DNA from: Thereva unica
Taxonomy: Eukaryota; Arthropoda; Insecta; Diptera; Therevidae
Assembly: GCA_949987705.1 (NCBI GenBank)
Contig: OX465286.1
Location: 20,473,676-20,537,675 of the forward strand
Reading direction: 5' to 3'
DNA: 64,000 nt
This document shows, piece after piece, positions 38,173 to 49,499 of this stretch (position 1 is its first letter; each line of letters starts with the position of its first letter). The notes below the pieces were generated by a model. That model was not told the DNA's origin. It worked only from the letters and a program-made list of their open reading frames with translations, and ran no database searches. The position numbers and the translations under genes were made by a program.

Positions 38173-40379
38173 TTTTTTTTTTATGTGGCAGTGCTAAGCT
38201 CAGGAGTCACCCTTTGTACTACTAGTCCGTCATGTCATTTGTCACGTCATGGTGCAATCTCTAGCAGTAAGCTTAGTACGGGGGAGGGATGGGGGAGGGG
38301 TATAGGTTAAGAGTTAAAAGGTACGGGGGGTATTGAAGAAGGTGGTGATGAACCCTGCGTTTGAACTCTTGGATGTTGTAGGAGCTCGGAAATACTGACT
38401 GCGAAAGATTATTCCACAGTCGAGTTGTTCTATTAACAAACGAATTCATATCTTGTTGAGTGCGTGAAAGGGGTAGTTGCAGGTGAAGGGAATGAGACGA
38501 GTGGGCTAATCTGGTGTTGCGGGTACAAGATTGCCGTGGAGGCAGGAGAGCGTTTAACTCGGAGGAACAGTCACTATGATAGTAGCGATAAAATTTTGTC
38601 AGTGCTGCTACATTCCTACGGTGGCTCAAGGGGTCGATGGTGGAGCAGGCGGTGTCGTCATCAATTAACTTGAGTGCCCTTTTTTGCACCTTATCTAACC
38701 ATGCCAAGGTGGTTATTGGGGCGCCGCCCCAAACGAGGGAGTTATATTCGAGAAGAGGCCGAATGTAGGATTTATAAATAACAGCACGGGCCGATGGCTG
38801 GAGGAGTAACTTGCACCTCTTAAGAAATCCCAAGCACTGGGATACTTGTTTGGCGCTTTGGAATATGTGGTCATTCCATCGCAAGTCTTTGGCTAATGTC
38901 ACGCCTAAGATGTGTAAGGATGGGTCGGCCATTAGTTGAACTTCATCCACTCTCAAGGGTGGAGAGGTGTTGAACTTCTTTTTGGAGATAAGACAGTACT
39001 TGGTTTTGTCGAAGTTGAATTCAACACGATTCTTCTTTCCCCACTCTAAAATCAGCTTAATGTCGTTATTAATCGACTTGGACATTAGTTCGCGATCATC
39101 AAGACAGGATCTGGCATGAGTCTGTCTTGTATCGAAGCTGTACGAGTAACGTAGAGTACCGTCGTCAGCGAAGCTGAGAAGTGGGTTGGAGGGGATTGAA
39201 AGAAGGTCATTTATAAAGATGAGAAATAGGACCGGTGATAAAATTGACCCCTGGGGGACCCCCGCAGAGATCGGGTGGGATGCGGATTTGACGCCATCCA
39301 ATACTACTTTGATTGAACGGTCGGAAAGGAAACTCTCGGTCCACTTCTGTAGAAGTGAGTCAACTCCAATAGCTTTGAGTTTAGCTAACAGGGCTGAGTG
39401 CCAAACTCTATCGAAAGCCTTGGAGATATCTAGAGCAACCAGACTAGACTCACCGGATCCATGCAGACTACGGCTGAGGTGTTCTGCAAGGCAGACTAAA
39501 AGATCGCCAGTGGATCTTTTTTGTCGGAAGCCATACTGTCTGTCGTTTATGAGTAGGTTGGATTCTAGATATCCCATAAGCTTTTTGTTGATTACCGTCT
39601 CCATGGTTTTGGAGAGAATAGAAGTAATTGCTATTGGGCGGTAATTGGAGGGAAGGCTGGAATCACCTTTTTTCGGTATGGGCTGAACATGGGCAAGTTT
39701 CCAAGAGTCGGGATAAACTCCGGAGAAATATGACAGGGAAAATAATTTGCGCAGAGGTTTAGCCAAAGGTGAGGCACATTGTTTTAAGACGATATGGGGT
39801 ATATTATCGGGTCCAGTAGATTTGTTGGCATCGAGCTTTTTGAGGCACCTGTACACCTCACGAGTCCTGAAAAAAGCCCTGTCCATTGAATGGCCGTTAC
39901 GCTCGGATACAGGGGGGAACACATCAGTTTCGGGTAAAGAAGAATTCGAAGCGAACATAGATGCTAATAAATCGGCCTTGGATTTGCTGTCTGTTATTAC
40001 CTTCTCATTGTGAATAAAGGAAGGGGTTGAAGTTTTAGTGAAATTCTTCTTGATGGAACTTACCAAGGACCAGAAGTTTTTGCTACCGGAGGTTGCATTT
40101 AGGAGTTTACTTCTCAATTTGTTGTCAAATAAGGTTTTGACTTTCTTGTATGTACTCTAAACGGAGCGATTCACTCGGGAAGCTCTTGTACGTTCGGAAG
40201 GCGGCTTCTTTAGTTTTGATGGCATTCATACACTCCCGATTAAACCATCTGTTGGGCCTAGGCTTTACTCTAAGAAAGCGACCACCTCGTATAGCATTTA
40301 ATTACGAGATGCAAATCTGCTTGCCCAACCGCCTTCAAGAGCCTTCGTGTAAAACTCCTCAATGACTGGGCCCGTATAT
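38173..40379 (-). mobile_element. LINE family B copy
   Basis: A relative of family A with a similar 3' UTR, ending CCACATAAAAAAAA (T at 38173-38182). The RT and C-terminus are intact, while the upstream region (40118-40300) still matches the family A protein (WFN-type region) but with frameshifts. It stops at or near the hAT insertion at 40388. Confidence 0.85.
38273..40117 (-). CDS. LINE family B reverse transcriptase, 614 aa
   Basis: The RT domain has KSTGPDNIPHIVLK, NYRPIAITSILSKTME, YGFRQKRSTGD, ALDISKAFDRVWH, ISAGVPQGSILSPVLF and FADDGTL, followed by RPLLEYNSLVWGGAP and LSHRRNVAALTKFYRYYHSD. All RT catalytic residues are present. The endonuclease is missing and the N-terminus is frameshifted, so this is a dead copy with an open RT. 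Confidence 0.88.
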   Translation of the reverse strand: MRSKLLNATSGSKNFWSLVSSIKKNFTKTSTPSFIHNEKVITDSKSKADLLASMFASNSSLPETDVFPPVSERNGHSMDRAFFRTREVYRCLKKLDANKSTGPDNIPHIVLKQCASPLAKPLRKLFSLSYFSGVYPDSWKLAHVQPIPKKGDSSLPSNYRPIAITSILSKTMETVINKKLMGYLESNLLINDRQYGFRQKRSTGDLLVCLAEHLSRSLHGSGESSLVALDISKAFDRVWHSALLAKLKAIGVDSLLQKWTESFLSDRSIKVVLDGVKSASHPISAGVPQGSILSPVLFLIFINDLLSIPSNPLLSFADDGTLRYSYSFDTRQTHARSCLDDRELMSKSINNDIKLILEWGKKNRVEFNFDKTKYCLISKKKFNTSPPLRVDEVQLMADPSLHILGVTLAKDLRWNDHIFQSAKQVSQCLGFLKRCKLLLQPSARAVIYKSYIRPLLEYNSLVWGGAPITTLAWLDKVQKRALKLIDDDTACSTIDPLSHRRNVAALTKFYRYYHSDCSSELNALLPPRQSCTRNTRLAHSSHSLHLQLPLSRTQQDMNSFVNRTTRLWNNLSQSVFPSSYNIQEFKRRVHHHLLQYPPYLLTLNLYPSPIPPPY

Positions 40380-40387
40380 CTTTAGAG

Positions 40388-41230
40388 CAGTGATTCCCAA
40401 AGTGGGTTCCGCGGAACTTTACGGTTCCACGAAAAAATTTTAGGGTTCCGTGACACCAGCGCCGAACCGCAAATACATTCGCAGACAAAACTGGCGCTGC
40501 GCCAGCCGTTTAACGCGTTCTTGCTAATCAGAAAGTGCGAGTGGCCCTTCTTCCTTGAAATTTGGTCTACGTCATGCCGCGTAACATTTTGGCCGCCATT
40601 CCATATTCCCATGTCGAGGGGGTTGTGAAGAAAATGGTAATCCGCTCTCTTGAGATGGCCGCCATAGGCCAAACGATATGTTGAATATACTATATTGCTT
40701 ATGGTGTTCTACTTATCATACCCTTTCATTTGATACCCATGTCGAAGGGGTTGTGAAGAATATTTCAATCCGCCCTTCTGAGACTGCCACCATGGACCTA
40801 AAGGTATATTGAGTATACCATATTGCATTGTCATCGGAGCTAAAGCTGTATGTAAAATTTCAGCATGATAGGATATCCGGAAGTATTTGAAAAATCGATT
40901 GCAAAATTTGTTCCGTGAAGAAAACTGTAATCCGTCCTCTTGAGACGGCCGCCATGGATCTAACAGTATAATGAATATACCATATTGTCATCGGAACTGA
41001 AGTTGTGTGCAAAATTTCAGGGTGATCGGAAGTATTCAAAAAATCGATTGCAAGATATGTACCTGACAAACAGACAGACAAGAAAGCGAGCTAATAAAAA
41101 CGTTTTAAAATATATTAAAGGATAAATATATACATATATCATATATTATTTTATTTTTTCATCGTTGGGTTCCGCCAAATTTTATACATTGTAGAAAGGT
41201 TCCGTACGAAATAAAGTTTGGGAACCACTG
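40388..41230. mobile_element. hAT-type MITE with perfect 8-bp target duplication
   Basis: Ends CAGTGATTCCCAAAGTGGGT and its partner AAGTTTGGGAACCACTG, with CTTTAGAG duplicated exactly at 40380-40387 and 41231-41238. These are hAT hallmarks. The 843-bp interior has no transposase; it contains three diverged ~130-160-bp repeats (AATCCG.CCTCTTGAGACGGC at about 40635, 40768 and 40928) ending in ACAAACAGACAGACAAG. Confidence 0.92.
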
Positions 41231-41519
41231 CTTTAGAGGAACTTTCCTCTCAAATGTTTCCATTTTATAGCCTCGATACAAATTTTACGAGTAATTTAGG
41301 GGCTGACACACCTTAAAATACGTCATTATATTTTGACTGTTGTAACAAGTGATAGTGTAGTGAAAAAGGACAGTGAGCGAAAATTAAAAAAAATGATTGT
41401 ATGTTGTTGCCCACCTGCCGGTTCTCAATCGGCTAATATGGAAATAAGTAATATTTTTCATTAATTTTCAAGTAAAATTAAAATCAAAATCAGCTGCATT
41501 TTTTTAGCTATATATTTTG

Positions 41520-41880
41520 TTTTTTGAAAATTATAAGGGGTTTTGGAGCCTCGTGGGATTTTTTGGGGGCTCTGGGGGGCATTTTTGTATGTGTAAATTA
41601 AGCAATTTACATACACCTGCATAAACAGGTATATAGCCCCCCAGGGAGGGCTTTCAGGGGGCAAAATTAGATTTGACCCTAGGACCCACTTGGGGGTAAA
41701 TGCGGATTTTTAAATTATTTTTTAATTGTAGAGGGGGCTCTAACGAAAATTTTAAGGGGTTTTGGAGCCTCGTGGGATTTTTTTTTGGGCTCTGGGGGAA
41801 GGGCATTTTTATATGTGTAAATTAAGAAATTTACATACACCTTTTTACAATAATGAAACGACGGACGGACGGACGGATTT
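41520..41880. repeat. ~220-bp tandem duplication with GACG tail
   Basis: AAGGGGTTTTGGAGCCTCGT occurs at 41536 and 41755, each followed by a similar GGGCTCTGGGGG...TGTGTAAATTAAG...TTTACATACACCT block. The second copy ends in (GACG)n at 41861-41876. Function unknown. Confidence 0.7.
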
Positions 41881-42299
41881 TTCTTAATCGATTAACCTAA
41901 ATTTGCCTTATCGATTTCCCTAATTAATGAGGTTCATATTCGTAATAAATGATGAATTTTCGTCATTAATGCGTGCGTGTATCGACGCTATTATTTTTCT
42001 GCAGATTTTTGAAAGACGTTCCATCCACACGTCACTACTTATCATCATTATGTAGATTTTTATTTTGGTTTTCCTGTAGATGTCTCTGGATTTCTTTACT
42101 GGCAGCACCGAAAAGTATGTTGTGTTGGCATGGTTTATTATCCTTTGTACGTTCGTATCGTTCCATTGTTGTCTCAATCGGTTTCATAATCATCTCAGAT
42201 ATTTAAATTGGTTTACCCATTCGAAGGATCATTTTCATTATTAGCTTCACTATCTTTAAGGGGGTGTTTAGGTCTAGCATTGTCCCATACAATTTTTCC

Positions 42300-42545
42300 T
42301 GCATTTTCGGAGGACCCAGCCTTATTAAAAACAGTTGATCCATTGTTCACCTATTTCTTCTAAAGCCAGGTTGGTTGTCATCGCATTCTACTTCTGCATG
42401 GGTCCATTTAATTATATCGTTGTCATTAGTTTATGTATTGCACATAAAAGAAATGAGGCTCTATAGTTTGCACAGTTGAATTGGTCACCATTCTTGCAGA
42501 TAATAATTTGCTCCTAATTTTCAGGCATTTTTTTGGCCTGACATG
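42300..42545 (-). pseudogene. RTE-type reverse transcriptase fragment
   Basis: The minus strand reads ICKNGDQFNCANYRASFLLC, matching the RTE motif KKGD...C.NYRGISLL, then in shifted frames QPGFRRNR.TMDQLF and LYGTMLDL. Frameshifts and stops show decay. Confidence 0.6.
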
Positions 42546-42566
42546 CTGCTCATTCATTGCGCTCCT

Positions 42567-42990
42567 TTAATCCCTCACGGGACATAGGGCGGAAACAGTT
42601 GCCCTCCAGCGGATTCTGTTTTGCGCGACAGCTCTCAGCTCCGACCAGGATCTCCCAGTTGTTGCGGTTTCTGCTAGTAGGGTTCTCCTCCACGTTGTTC
42701 TAGGTCTTCCGACTCGACGGGATCCTTGCGGATTCCAGTCGAGGGCCTGTTTGGCTAGATTTTCGTTTTCGCGTCGCAAGGTGTGGCCAACCCAATTCCA
42801 TTTCCTTCGTCTGATTTGGTCGTCTATCCTTTCTTGGCCGGCACGGCGCCATAGTTCTTCGTTTGAAATTCTATCCTGCCAGCGGATTTTTAGGATACGA
42901 CGCAGGCATCTGTTGATGAAGACTTGTAGGCGTCTTGTGATGAATTGGGTGACTTTCCATGTTTCGCAACCGTACAAAAGTGACATGCTG
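42567..42990 (-). pseudogene. RTE-type LINE C-terminal fragment
   Basis: 139 codons: MSLLYGCETWKVTQFITRRL, QVFINRCLRRILKIRW, RRKWNWVGHTLRRENENLAK, GRPRTTWRRTLLAE and WSELRAVAQNRIRWR. This is the conserved C-terminus of RTE-type polymerases. The frame is open, but RT and endonuclease are missing. The RT fragment at 42300-42545 lies on its 3' side, so the two are from different insertions or a rearrangement. Confidence 0.8.
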
Positions 42991-45156
42991 CTGACATGGT
43001 TAAATTTACTGGATTTTCAATAGCATTTCGATTTCTCCCTTGTTGACTAGGGGAATTATAATTTACTGTGGTTATATGACGCTCGAAATTGGTTTGAAAC
43101 ATATTTGAATATTTCGATCTTATGTAAACACAGATCGATTTGAAATAGGATCGAATTGATTTTTGACCTTTTTAGGTAATATTACTTGGTTTGTCATCTG
43201 TCAGTTTCAACCCTATTTGGATTTAATTTCAATCGAGCGAGTATAACATGGAAATTAAACAGGTCAACTGCTATCAGATATAAAACACGCCGAAACCCAC
43301 CGGATATATGTGTCATTACATATTCTTCCTACCGCGCCGCATTATTTCCTCAGACGACGGCATCAATCCAGCCGGCGAATCCAGATACGTTCGGTTTGTG
43401 TGGGTGTGTTTGTTTCATGCAAGTCCGTTTGGCAAGGGTGCTATTCACTAGGGTGGGTGGCCAAACGTCCCGGTTCTGGACTGATGAATACAATGTAATT
43501 GTTCCATAAGAGTTCCACGAGTATGGTAGCAAAAGGGAAGGTCCATTCGGACAGAGCATCCATATCACAACTGGGTACGTGCCCAGAGGTGATTATTAAA
43601 CGAAAGTGCAAAAATTACCCACTACCCTCACCATGATAACCCTGGTAGAAGAAGATCTACGAGCCCTAGGTATATTGGAGACTTCAAACTAGGTACAGAC
43701 AATTCTAGAGGAGGATGTTGTGATGATGAATATACAGTGGGAAATAACTATAAAGCGACAGTTGCAAGGTGTCTGGTGATTTGTCTTTGCTCTGGGTGGA
43801 TTCAATCGAGCAGCTACGAACAATTCAAACATCCTACCAACACCCCCATAATAATTCTTGATTTTAGCTAGAAATTGCAAATAGTTTGCTTTTTTTTTAT
43901 AATAGCACATCGTGTTAGACCACGTCGCTTGGTCCCAAGCCCGGGGAGTGAAAGGAATCGACCTGCCGAATTGGCCAAAATTGGGAAATCGAAGAAACTA
44001 GGCAAGAAACCGCATTTTTCAAAGCGGCACCGACAGCAGCGTATCCGTTGCGGGGACGTCCCGCTCGGAGCGACAGCTAACGGGTCAAAGAAGAAGAAGC
44101 GCTAGAGATAAGGCATCATTGAATAACTTGTTTAGCCGATCTTGACAAATGTACACGATTCTGAAACGTCATTCAGTACCATTTCATCTAAATGCCAGTA
44201 CACACCGAAAGAACGTACTGAAATAGCTTTGCATTGAAAATGATGTTCTTGCAGCGCAAGTTCCGGAGACACGTTATGGTCATTTGGAGTGGCCGCATCC
44301 TCGTTCTCCAGATTTAATGGCATCAGACAAGCCGAAGATCATTGACAAACCCAAAGCTAACATACGAGCCTAAATAACTGCTGGCCAATTTTATAGTAAG
44401 AAAAAGAGCTGCCTTTTGTGTATCGAATGGAGGGGGTCATTTCGACATATGGTATTCAAAAACAGATTTGAAACAAGTGGTAGAGAAAATCCTAAATAAA
44501 TCCTGCTCATTTGTCAAAATCGTCTTAAAAATGTCAGTTGTTCAATGTTGAAATACCCAAGGTCTAGATGACGCACTCCATAAAAGACAAAATTCTTTTC
44601 TCATTGATTTAATCAACACTAGTGACCAACATCAGTGACTGAAGGCTATGCACCCTCAATGAAGATTTAATTATCCTTTAGCTAGAAATGTAAGAGAAAA
44701 AACATGCATTTTATTTTTATTTTTTTCCCCGTTTGCGACCAATTATTTTATACGAAATCTAGACTATCGTTTCTTAAGCATGGATTTTGTGATAATAAAG
44801 AAATAACGTCTGTACACTACTTGCTAAATAGCTGTGTTAATAACGAGCTAGAAAACTACAACCTAAAAAGGGATTGTTATTACTAGAGTTTTAATAGAAT
44901 CGAGAGATAAAAAAAGGTTTTAATTCTCTTTATTTTATTTGTGTGTTCTGTGGTATTATGCGCCATCAATGTAGCCAAGGACAGAATTTAATGAGATTTA
45001 ACTTAAGCGGATTTTCTCCGCTATTGTATGTCGGTCATTATTGTTAAGGCGTTAAGCATTTCAAAGAGAAAAATGTTAATTAAATTACTATATATAAGAA
45101 AACATTTTCATTTAAGCTTTTTATGTATGATTCTTTATAGCCAAATAAAATGAGTC
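42991..45156. other. No gene identified
   Basis: A 107-codon plus-strand frame at 43186-43509 and one of 63 codons at 44132-44323 (minus) have no recognisable domain. The only structured item is the repeat at 44024-44095. Confidence 0.45.
44024..44095 (+). repeat. Partner of the shared segment at 17456-17530
   Basis: CAGCGTATCCGTTGCGGGGA then CGTCCCGCTCGGAGCG match the copy in PMCA intron 8 with few differences, although flanking DNA differs. Same orientation in the window. Confidence 0.6.
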
Positions 45157-45576
45157 ATGCGTTTAAAACAGCTCCTCTCAAAGGAAAATGTAAGTCCGCG
45201 AGGCGAAATCGATGATTGTAAGATTGCAAGTAAACGTAAGATGGGTATATACCGAATCAATTTAATCTGTAATCTCATTGATAGAACACGCGAATGGAAA
45301 TATAAAGCCCTAAAAAAAAAGAGTTCACAGGCGAAAAAACTACTTGTCTTAAGTCAACTAGAGTACAAGAGTGAAGACAACACATGGCAGGAGACACTTC
45401 TACCGCATAGCCTATGGTGTGATTCAATTAACACCATGATTATATCATACTGTAGAGGCCAAAAACTAATCGATTTAGTGAACCAAAGAGAAAAGGATGG
45501 TGATTCTGTGGTAGCAACTGCGTACAACGCAACCGTTAACTTTACGCATGTCATCGTAAGAAATTCCCGTTGGTAA
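45157..45576 (+). CDS. Orphan ORF, 139 aa, function unknown
   Basis: It starts ATGCGTTTAAAACAG and runs uninterrupted to a stop. The sequence is of balanced composition, with a basic N-terminal half (KRKMGIYRINLICNLIDRTR), then DNTWQETLLPHSLWCDSIN and VVATAYNATVNFTHVIVRN. I do not recognise a family. It is not low-complexity and no repeat covers it. It could be a single-copy gene fragment, an exon or a transposon-derived ORF. No clear promoter or polyadenylation signal. Confidence 0.35.
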   Translation: MRLKQLLSKENVSPRGEIDDCKIASKRKMGIYRINLICNLIDRTREWKYKALKKKSSQAKKLLVLSQLEYKSEDNTWQETLLPHSLWCDSINTMIISYCRGQKLIDLVNQREKDGDSVVATAYNATVNFTHVIVRNSRW

Positions 45577-45699
45577 AAAACGCTTTCCACCCGGTGGATA
45601 ACGTCAATTTCCGGTATCTCCGATCTCACTTTCGGTCTCCCGAAGTCGCCATTCTATTTTCCAAATGCCGCGCTGGTCCAATAGAAAACAAGCAGCACC

Positions 45700-45990
45700 A
45701 TTAATAAAAACCTGTATAATAAAGTGACCTCTGCAAGTATAATTAAAATACTTGAACGTTGAACGAAAATTAAGTTTTTCATCATCATAATTGGCGCTCC
45801 TCTTCCAAAGTTCTCGGTCTTGCGTCTTTCTCTTCCAGTTGGTAATCCCAATTGGCGTGTGTAAATCCATTTCTATTTCGTCTTTATATATCTCCCTAGG
45901 TCTTCTTTGTGACCTTCTTCTACCCTCTGGAGGAGGGGAGGGGGAGTTTGGAGGAGCAGCATTTTTTATTAAGCTAATATGTGCCAATAA
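45700..45990 (-). pseudogene. RTE-like LINE C-terminal fragment
   Basis: The minus frame reads RRRSQRRPREIYKDEIEMDL, then GITNWKRKTQDRELWKR. This resembles the end of RTE-type proteins (RP..R....D....G..NW...AQDR..W). Only about 50 residues match. Confidence 0.45.
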
Positions 45991-46524
45991 ATTTAACAGT
46001 CACCGACTGATACATATTCTTGTCAAGCTGCCAATTTAGGAGGGTTGTAGCCTTAACCTCTCAAATCCGCGCCAACTATCAGCTTGGATTTCTAAATGCA
46101 ATAAAGAACTTTAACGGGTTCTATAAAATAATAAAATCGGCCGATAGAAACGCCTCGTGCCATACAATGGGCCAGAAGGTTCTATGATATCGTAAAGTAA
46201 TTGGTATGTTCTCGTCAAGATAGCCCGATTACTAGCTAAATACATGAAGAAGTACTAAAAAATGCGGTGGTCAAGTGAAACCTGCAACATAATAAGGCTG
46301 CATCAGCAGTCATACGCAGGATGCAAGAACCACCCAAGCTGTCTACATGGCTCTTATGCAAGAACCATGACGGTAGTTAGTATTCACAACTCTTCCCCTG
46401 TTGCAGAAAAAAATCTAGAGGGCAATAAGCGAGGCAGCTGGAACATTGCTCCATGCATCCATCATCCTTCAAAGAATTCGAGGAGGTAGTGAATCATTCT
46501 ATTAAGATACTCGTACAGATCATA
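45991..46524. other. No recognisable gene
   Basis: A 75-codon frame at 46262-46489 has no recognisable content. Confidence 0.45.
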
Positions 46525-47665
46525 ATGGGTCCGTCATGTAATTTGTCACGTCATGGTGCAATGTCTAGCAGTTAGTAGTACGGGGCGGAATACGTTAATA
46601 GTACGGTGCCAAGGTGGTTATCAAAGCGCCGCCCCAAATTAGTGAGTTGTATTCGAGAAGATGCCGAATTTAGGATTTGTATATATAACAGCACGGGCCG
46701 GCGGCTGGAGGAGGAACTTGCGCCTCTTGAGAAATCCCAAGCACTGGAATGCTTTTTTGGCGATTTGGAATATGTGGTCTTTGCATCGTAACTCTTTGGT
46801 TAATGTCACGGCTAAGATGTTGAGGGATGGGTTGGCCATTAGTTCATATTAGTAGATGGATAGGTGTTGCTGATGTGTTGTTTTATTGGAAAAAAACAGA
46901 ACTTGGTTTTGGTGGGGTTGAATTTGACACGATGCTTGCCATTCTAGAACGAATTCAATATCTTTATTTATTTAGTTGGACATTAGTTCGCGATGATCAA
47001 GACAGGATAGGCACGTGATTGTCTTGCATTATCGAAGCCGTAACAGTAACGCAGGATACCGTCGTCAACGAAGCTAAGAAGTGGGTTGGAGGGGATTGAA
47101 AGTAGGTCATTTATAAGCATGAGAAATAGGGCTGACCTCTTGGGGAGTCCCGCAGAGATCGGGTGAGGTTCGGATTTGACGCCATCCAACACTATCTTGA
47201 TTGAACAGCCGCAAAGGAAACTCTTAATCCAACCAGTGCAACCAGACTAGACTCACCAAATCGATGCAAGTTTCGGTTGAGGTGTTCTTTAATGAAAACT
47301 AAAAGATCGCCAGTGGATCATTTTGTGGGAAGCCATACCATCTCACGTTTATAAGTAGATTGTATTCTAGATATCCCATAAGCTTTTTGTTGATTATCGT
47401 CTGCATGGTTTTTGGAGAGAATAGAAGTAATTGCTATTGAGCGGTTGAGTGCTGGAGTCACCATTTTTCGGTATGGGCTGAACATATGGAAGCTTCCAAG
47501 AGCCTCGGTAAACTCCGGAGAAGTGTATGGCAGAGCAAAAATTTTGCGCTTAGGTTTAGCCAAACGTGAGGCGCTTATCTTTAAGATGGTAGGGGGAATA
47601 TTGTCGGTCCCAGTGCGTTTGTTGGCATCGAGTTCCTTGAGGCACCTATATAAAGACGAACAGAA
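46525..47665 (-). pseudogene. Decayed LINE family B copy with internal deletions
   Basis: Minus-strand blocks match family B in order: 47665-47400 (KANTxTG.. to PIP and TSILSK), 47350-47225, 47200-46980 (GVKSEPHPISAG, LLSIPSNPLLSFVDDGILRY) and 46860-46620 (HILAVTLTKELRCKDHIFQ, CLGFLKRRKFLLQPPARAVI). The catalytic FADD has become FVDD. It ends with the shared 3' UTR at 46525-46600. Frameshifted throughout. Confidence 0.75.
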
Positions 47666-47794
47666 GAAGAAGAACCACAGAGCCGAATGATTTGGAGAAA
47701 TCTAGAAGAACTCAACTTAAAATTGCAATATCACCTTGCCATATCAGAAGCCAGATTGGAGTTTAAAAAGGAAATTATAAGAATCAAGATTCCG

Positions 47795-47885
47795 TAAGTG
47801 GCACCCTTTACACTACCAGTCCATTATGTCGTTTGGTGCAACGTCTGGTAGTTAGTAAACTCGAAGATAGAAAAAGGATATAAGT
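47795..47885 (-). repeat. LINE A/B-type 3' UTR fragment
   Basis: GTGGCACCCTTTACACTACC, then AGTCCATTATGTCGTTTGGT and GCAACGTCTGGTAGTTAGTA match the UTR box seen at 30806-30905, diverged. Confidence 0.55.
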
Positions 47886-48232
47886 TAAAACAAGGAAGCA
47901 TAGTAAGTTGGGATTTCTGGTTTCAGCCACGTCTCATTGACTACAATTACATGAATTTTTTTATCAAAGTACCTCAACTCAACCATTCATGGTATATATA
48001 TAAATTCAGCCCTGCGGAGGAAGAGCAGATAATATTCAGTTGTCTTCCTTCACTGTGCACGGGGAAATTCATCAATATACTTACTTTCACATTAAAAAAA
48101 ATCTATATACCCACGCAAATTCTGACGAATTTAAGATGCAGTTAATGGCACACTCTGCGGTAACCACGATCTATTTGTTCTAGGAGCCATTCTTATCTAT
48201 CATTAAGCCCCGACGAGGTAGATATTAACCAA

Positions 48233-48924
48233 ATTATTCCAAATCGCCAAACAAGCCTCCCAATGCCTTGGATTTCTCAAGAGATGCAAGTTCCTCCTCC
48301 AGCCAGCCGCATTGGCTACAATATACAAATCCTACATTCGGCCGCGCCTCGAATACAACTCGCATATCTGGGCAGGCGCCCCAAAAACCACTTTGGCTTG
48401 TCTCAACAAGGTGCAAAATCGTGCCCTCAAACTCATTGGTGATGGCCCCTTTCGCGCCTCCATAGACACCTTGAGCCACCGTAGGAATATAGCAGCCCTC
48501 TCCATACTTTATCGCTATTACCATGGCGACTGTTCCACCGAAATTCAGGACCTCCTGCCTGCACGGCAATACTTCTCCCGCAACACAAGACTAGCCCGCT
48601 CGGCTCACCCCCATACCCTACAGCCCCCTCGTTCACGCACAATACGGTTTAGAAGTTCGTTTATGAATAGAACAACTCGACTGTGGAATAATCTCCCGCA
48701 GTCAGTATTTCCGAACTCGTACAACACCTTAAAGTTCAAACGTGAGGTTCATCGTCATTTTCTTCTACACCCTACAGACCCCCTCTAACCTTTCCTATTC
48801 TCCTCTATTCTTCAAACCAAGCTTACTACTAGACATTGCACCATGAACTGAACGACATGACGGACTGGTAGTACAAAGGGTTACACCTAAGCTTGGTTTT
48901 TTCATATAAAAAAAAAAAAAAAAC
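48233..48924 (+). mobile_element. LINE family A, 5'-truncated near-identical copy
   Basis: It starts in mid-RT (IAKQASQCLGFLKRCKFLLQ) and continues without a stop to the end of the ORF (48788), then the UTR and a 17-base A run (48908-48924). The 106- and 111-codon antisense frames of the two copies differ at only one or two residues over ~95, so nucleotide identity with 30791-31480 must be very high. Opposite orientation to that copy. Confidence 0.92.
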
Positions 48925-49499
48925 CATCTGCCTATTAACGTCTTAAATCCTATTGATATAAAGCTTAGCAACAATTATTGTTGCAACGACTTGCATACAA
49001 TTATCAAGTAGCCAAATTCTTGTGGCAAGAGGTTAGATCTAATCTGCACAAATCCTATAAGGAGGTAATCAACTTGCTTTCAAAAAAATTAACCGCTTCA
49101 CTAATTCTTTTCACCACACCACCCACCACCATGGGTCATTGAGCGCAATATCACAATTTCTAATCATCACACGCCAAACAATAATTCAATTGTTTATGAC
49201 TTTAACAACGCAAATTTCTATAGTATTGTTTTGGAATTATCCCTTCTTGACTGGGTTTCCGGCAAATCCTTCGATGGGGTAATGTCGTGCTCCTACAAGA
49301 TTATTGTTAACATCATCGACAAATATGTTCCTTATAAATTATAAACATTAAATTTTCTCTGTCAGAAACATAAATTTTATAACATGACGCAACAAGGTAA
49401 ATGCGGAATTGAAATTAGAATATACTACCTGAAGTAATGGCAGAAATGATAAAGAATACTCAACGTTGGACTACAAGAACTAAAATGAACTGATAAAGG
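48925..49499. other. No recognisable gene
   Basis: AT-rich DNA without recognisable frames. Confidence 0.5.

Noticed and set aside
43186..43509. 107-codon ORF as a host gene
   Set aside because: No domain recognised; short, with a repeat-rich neighbourhood and no splice or tail evidence.
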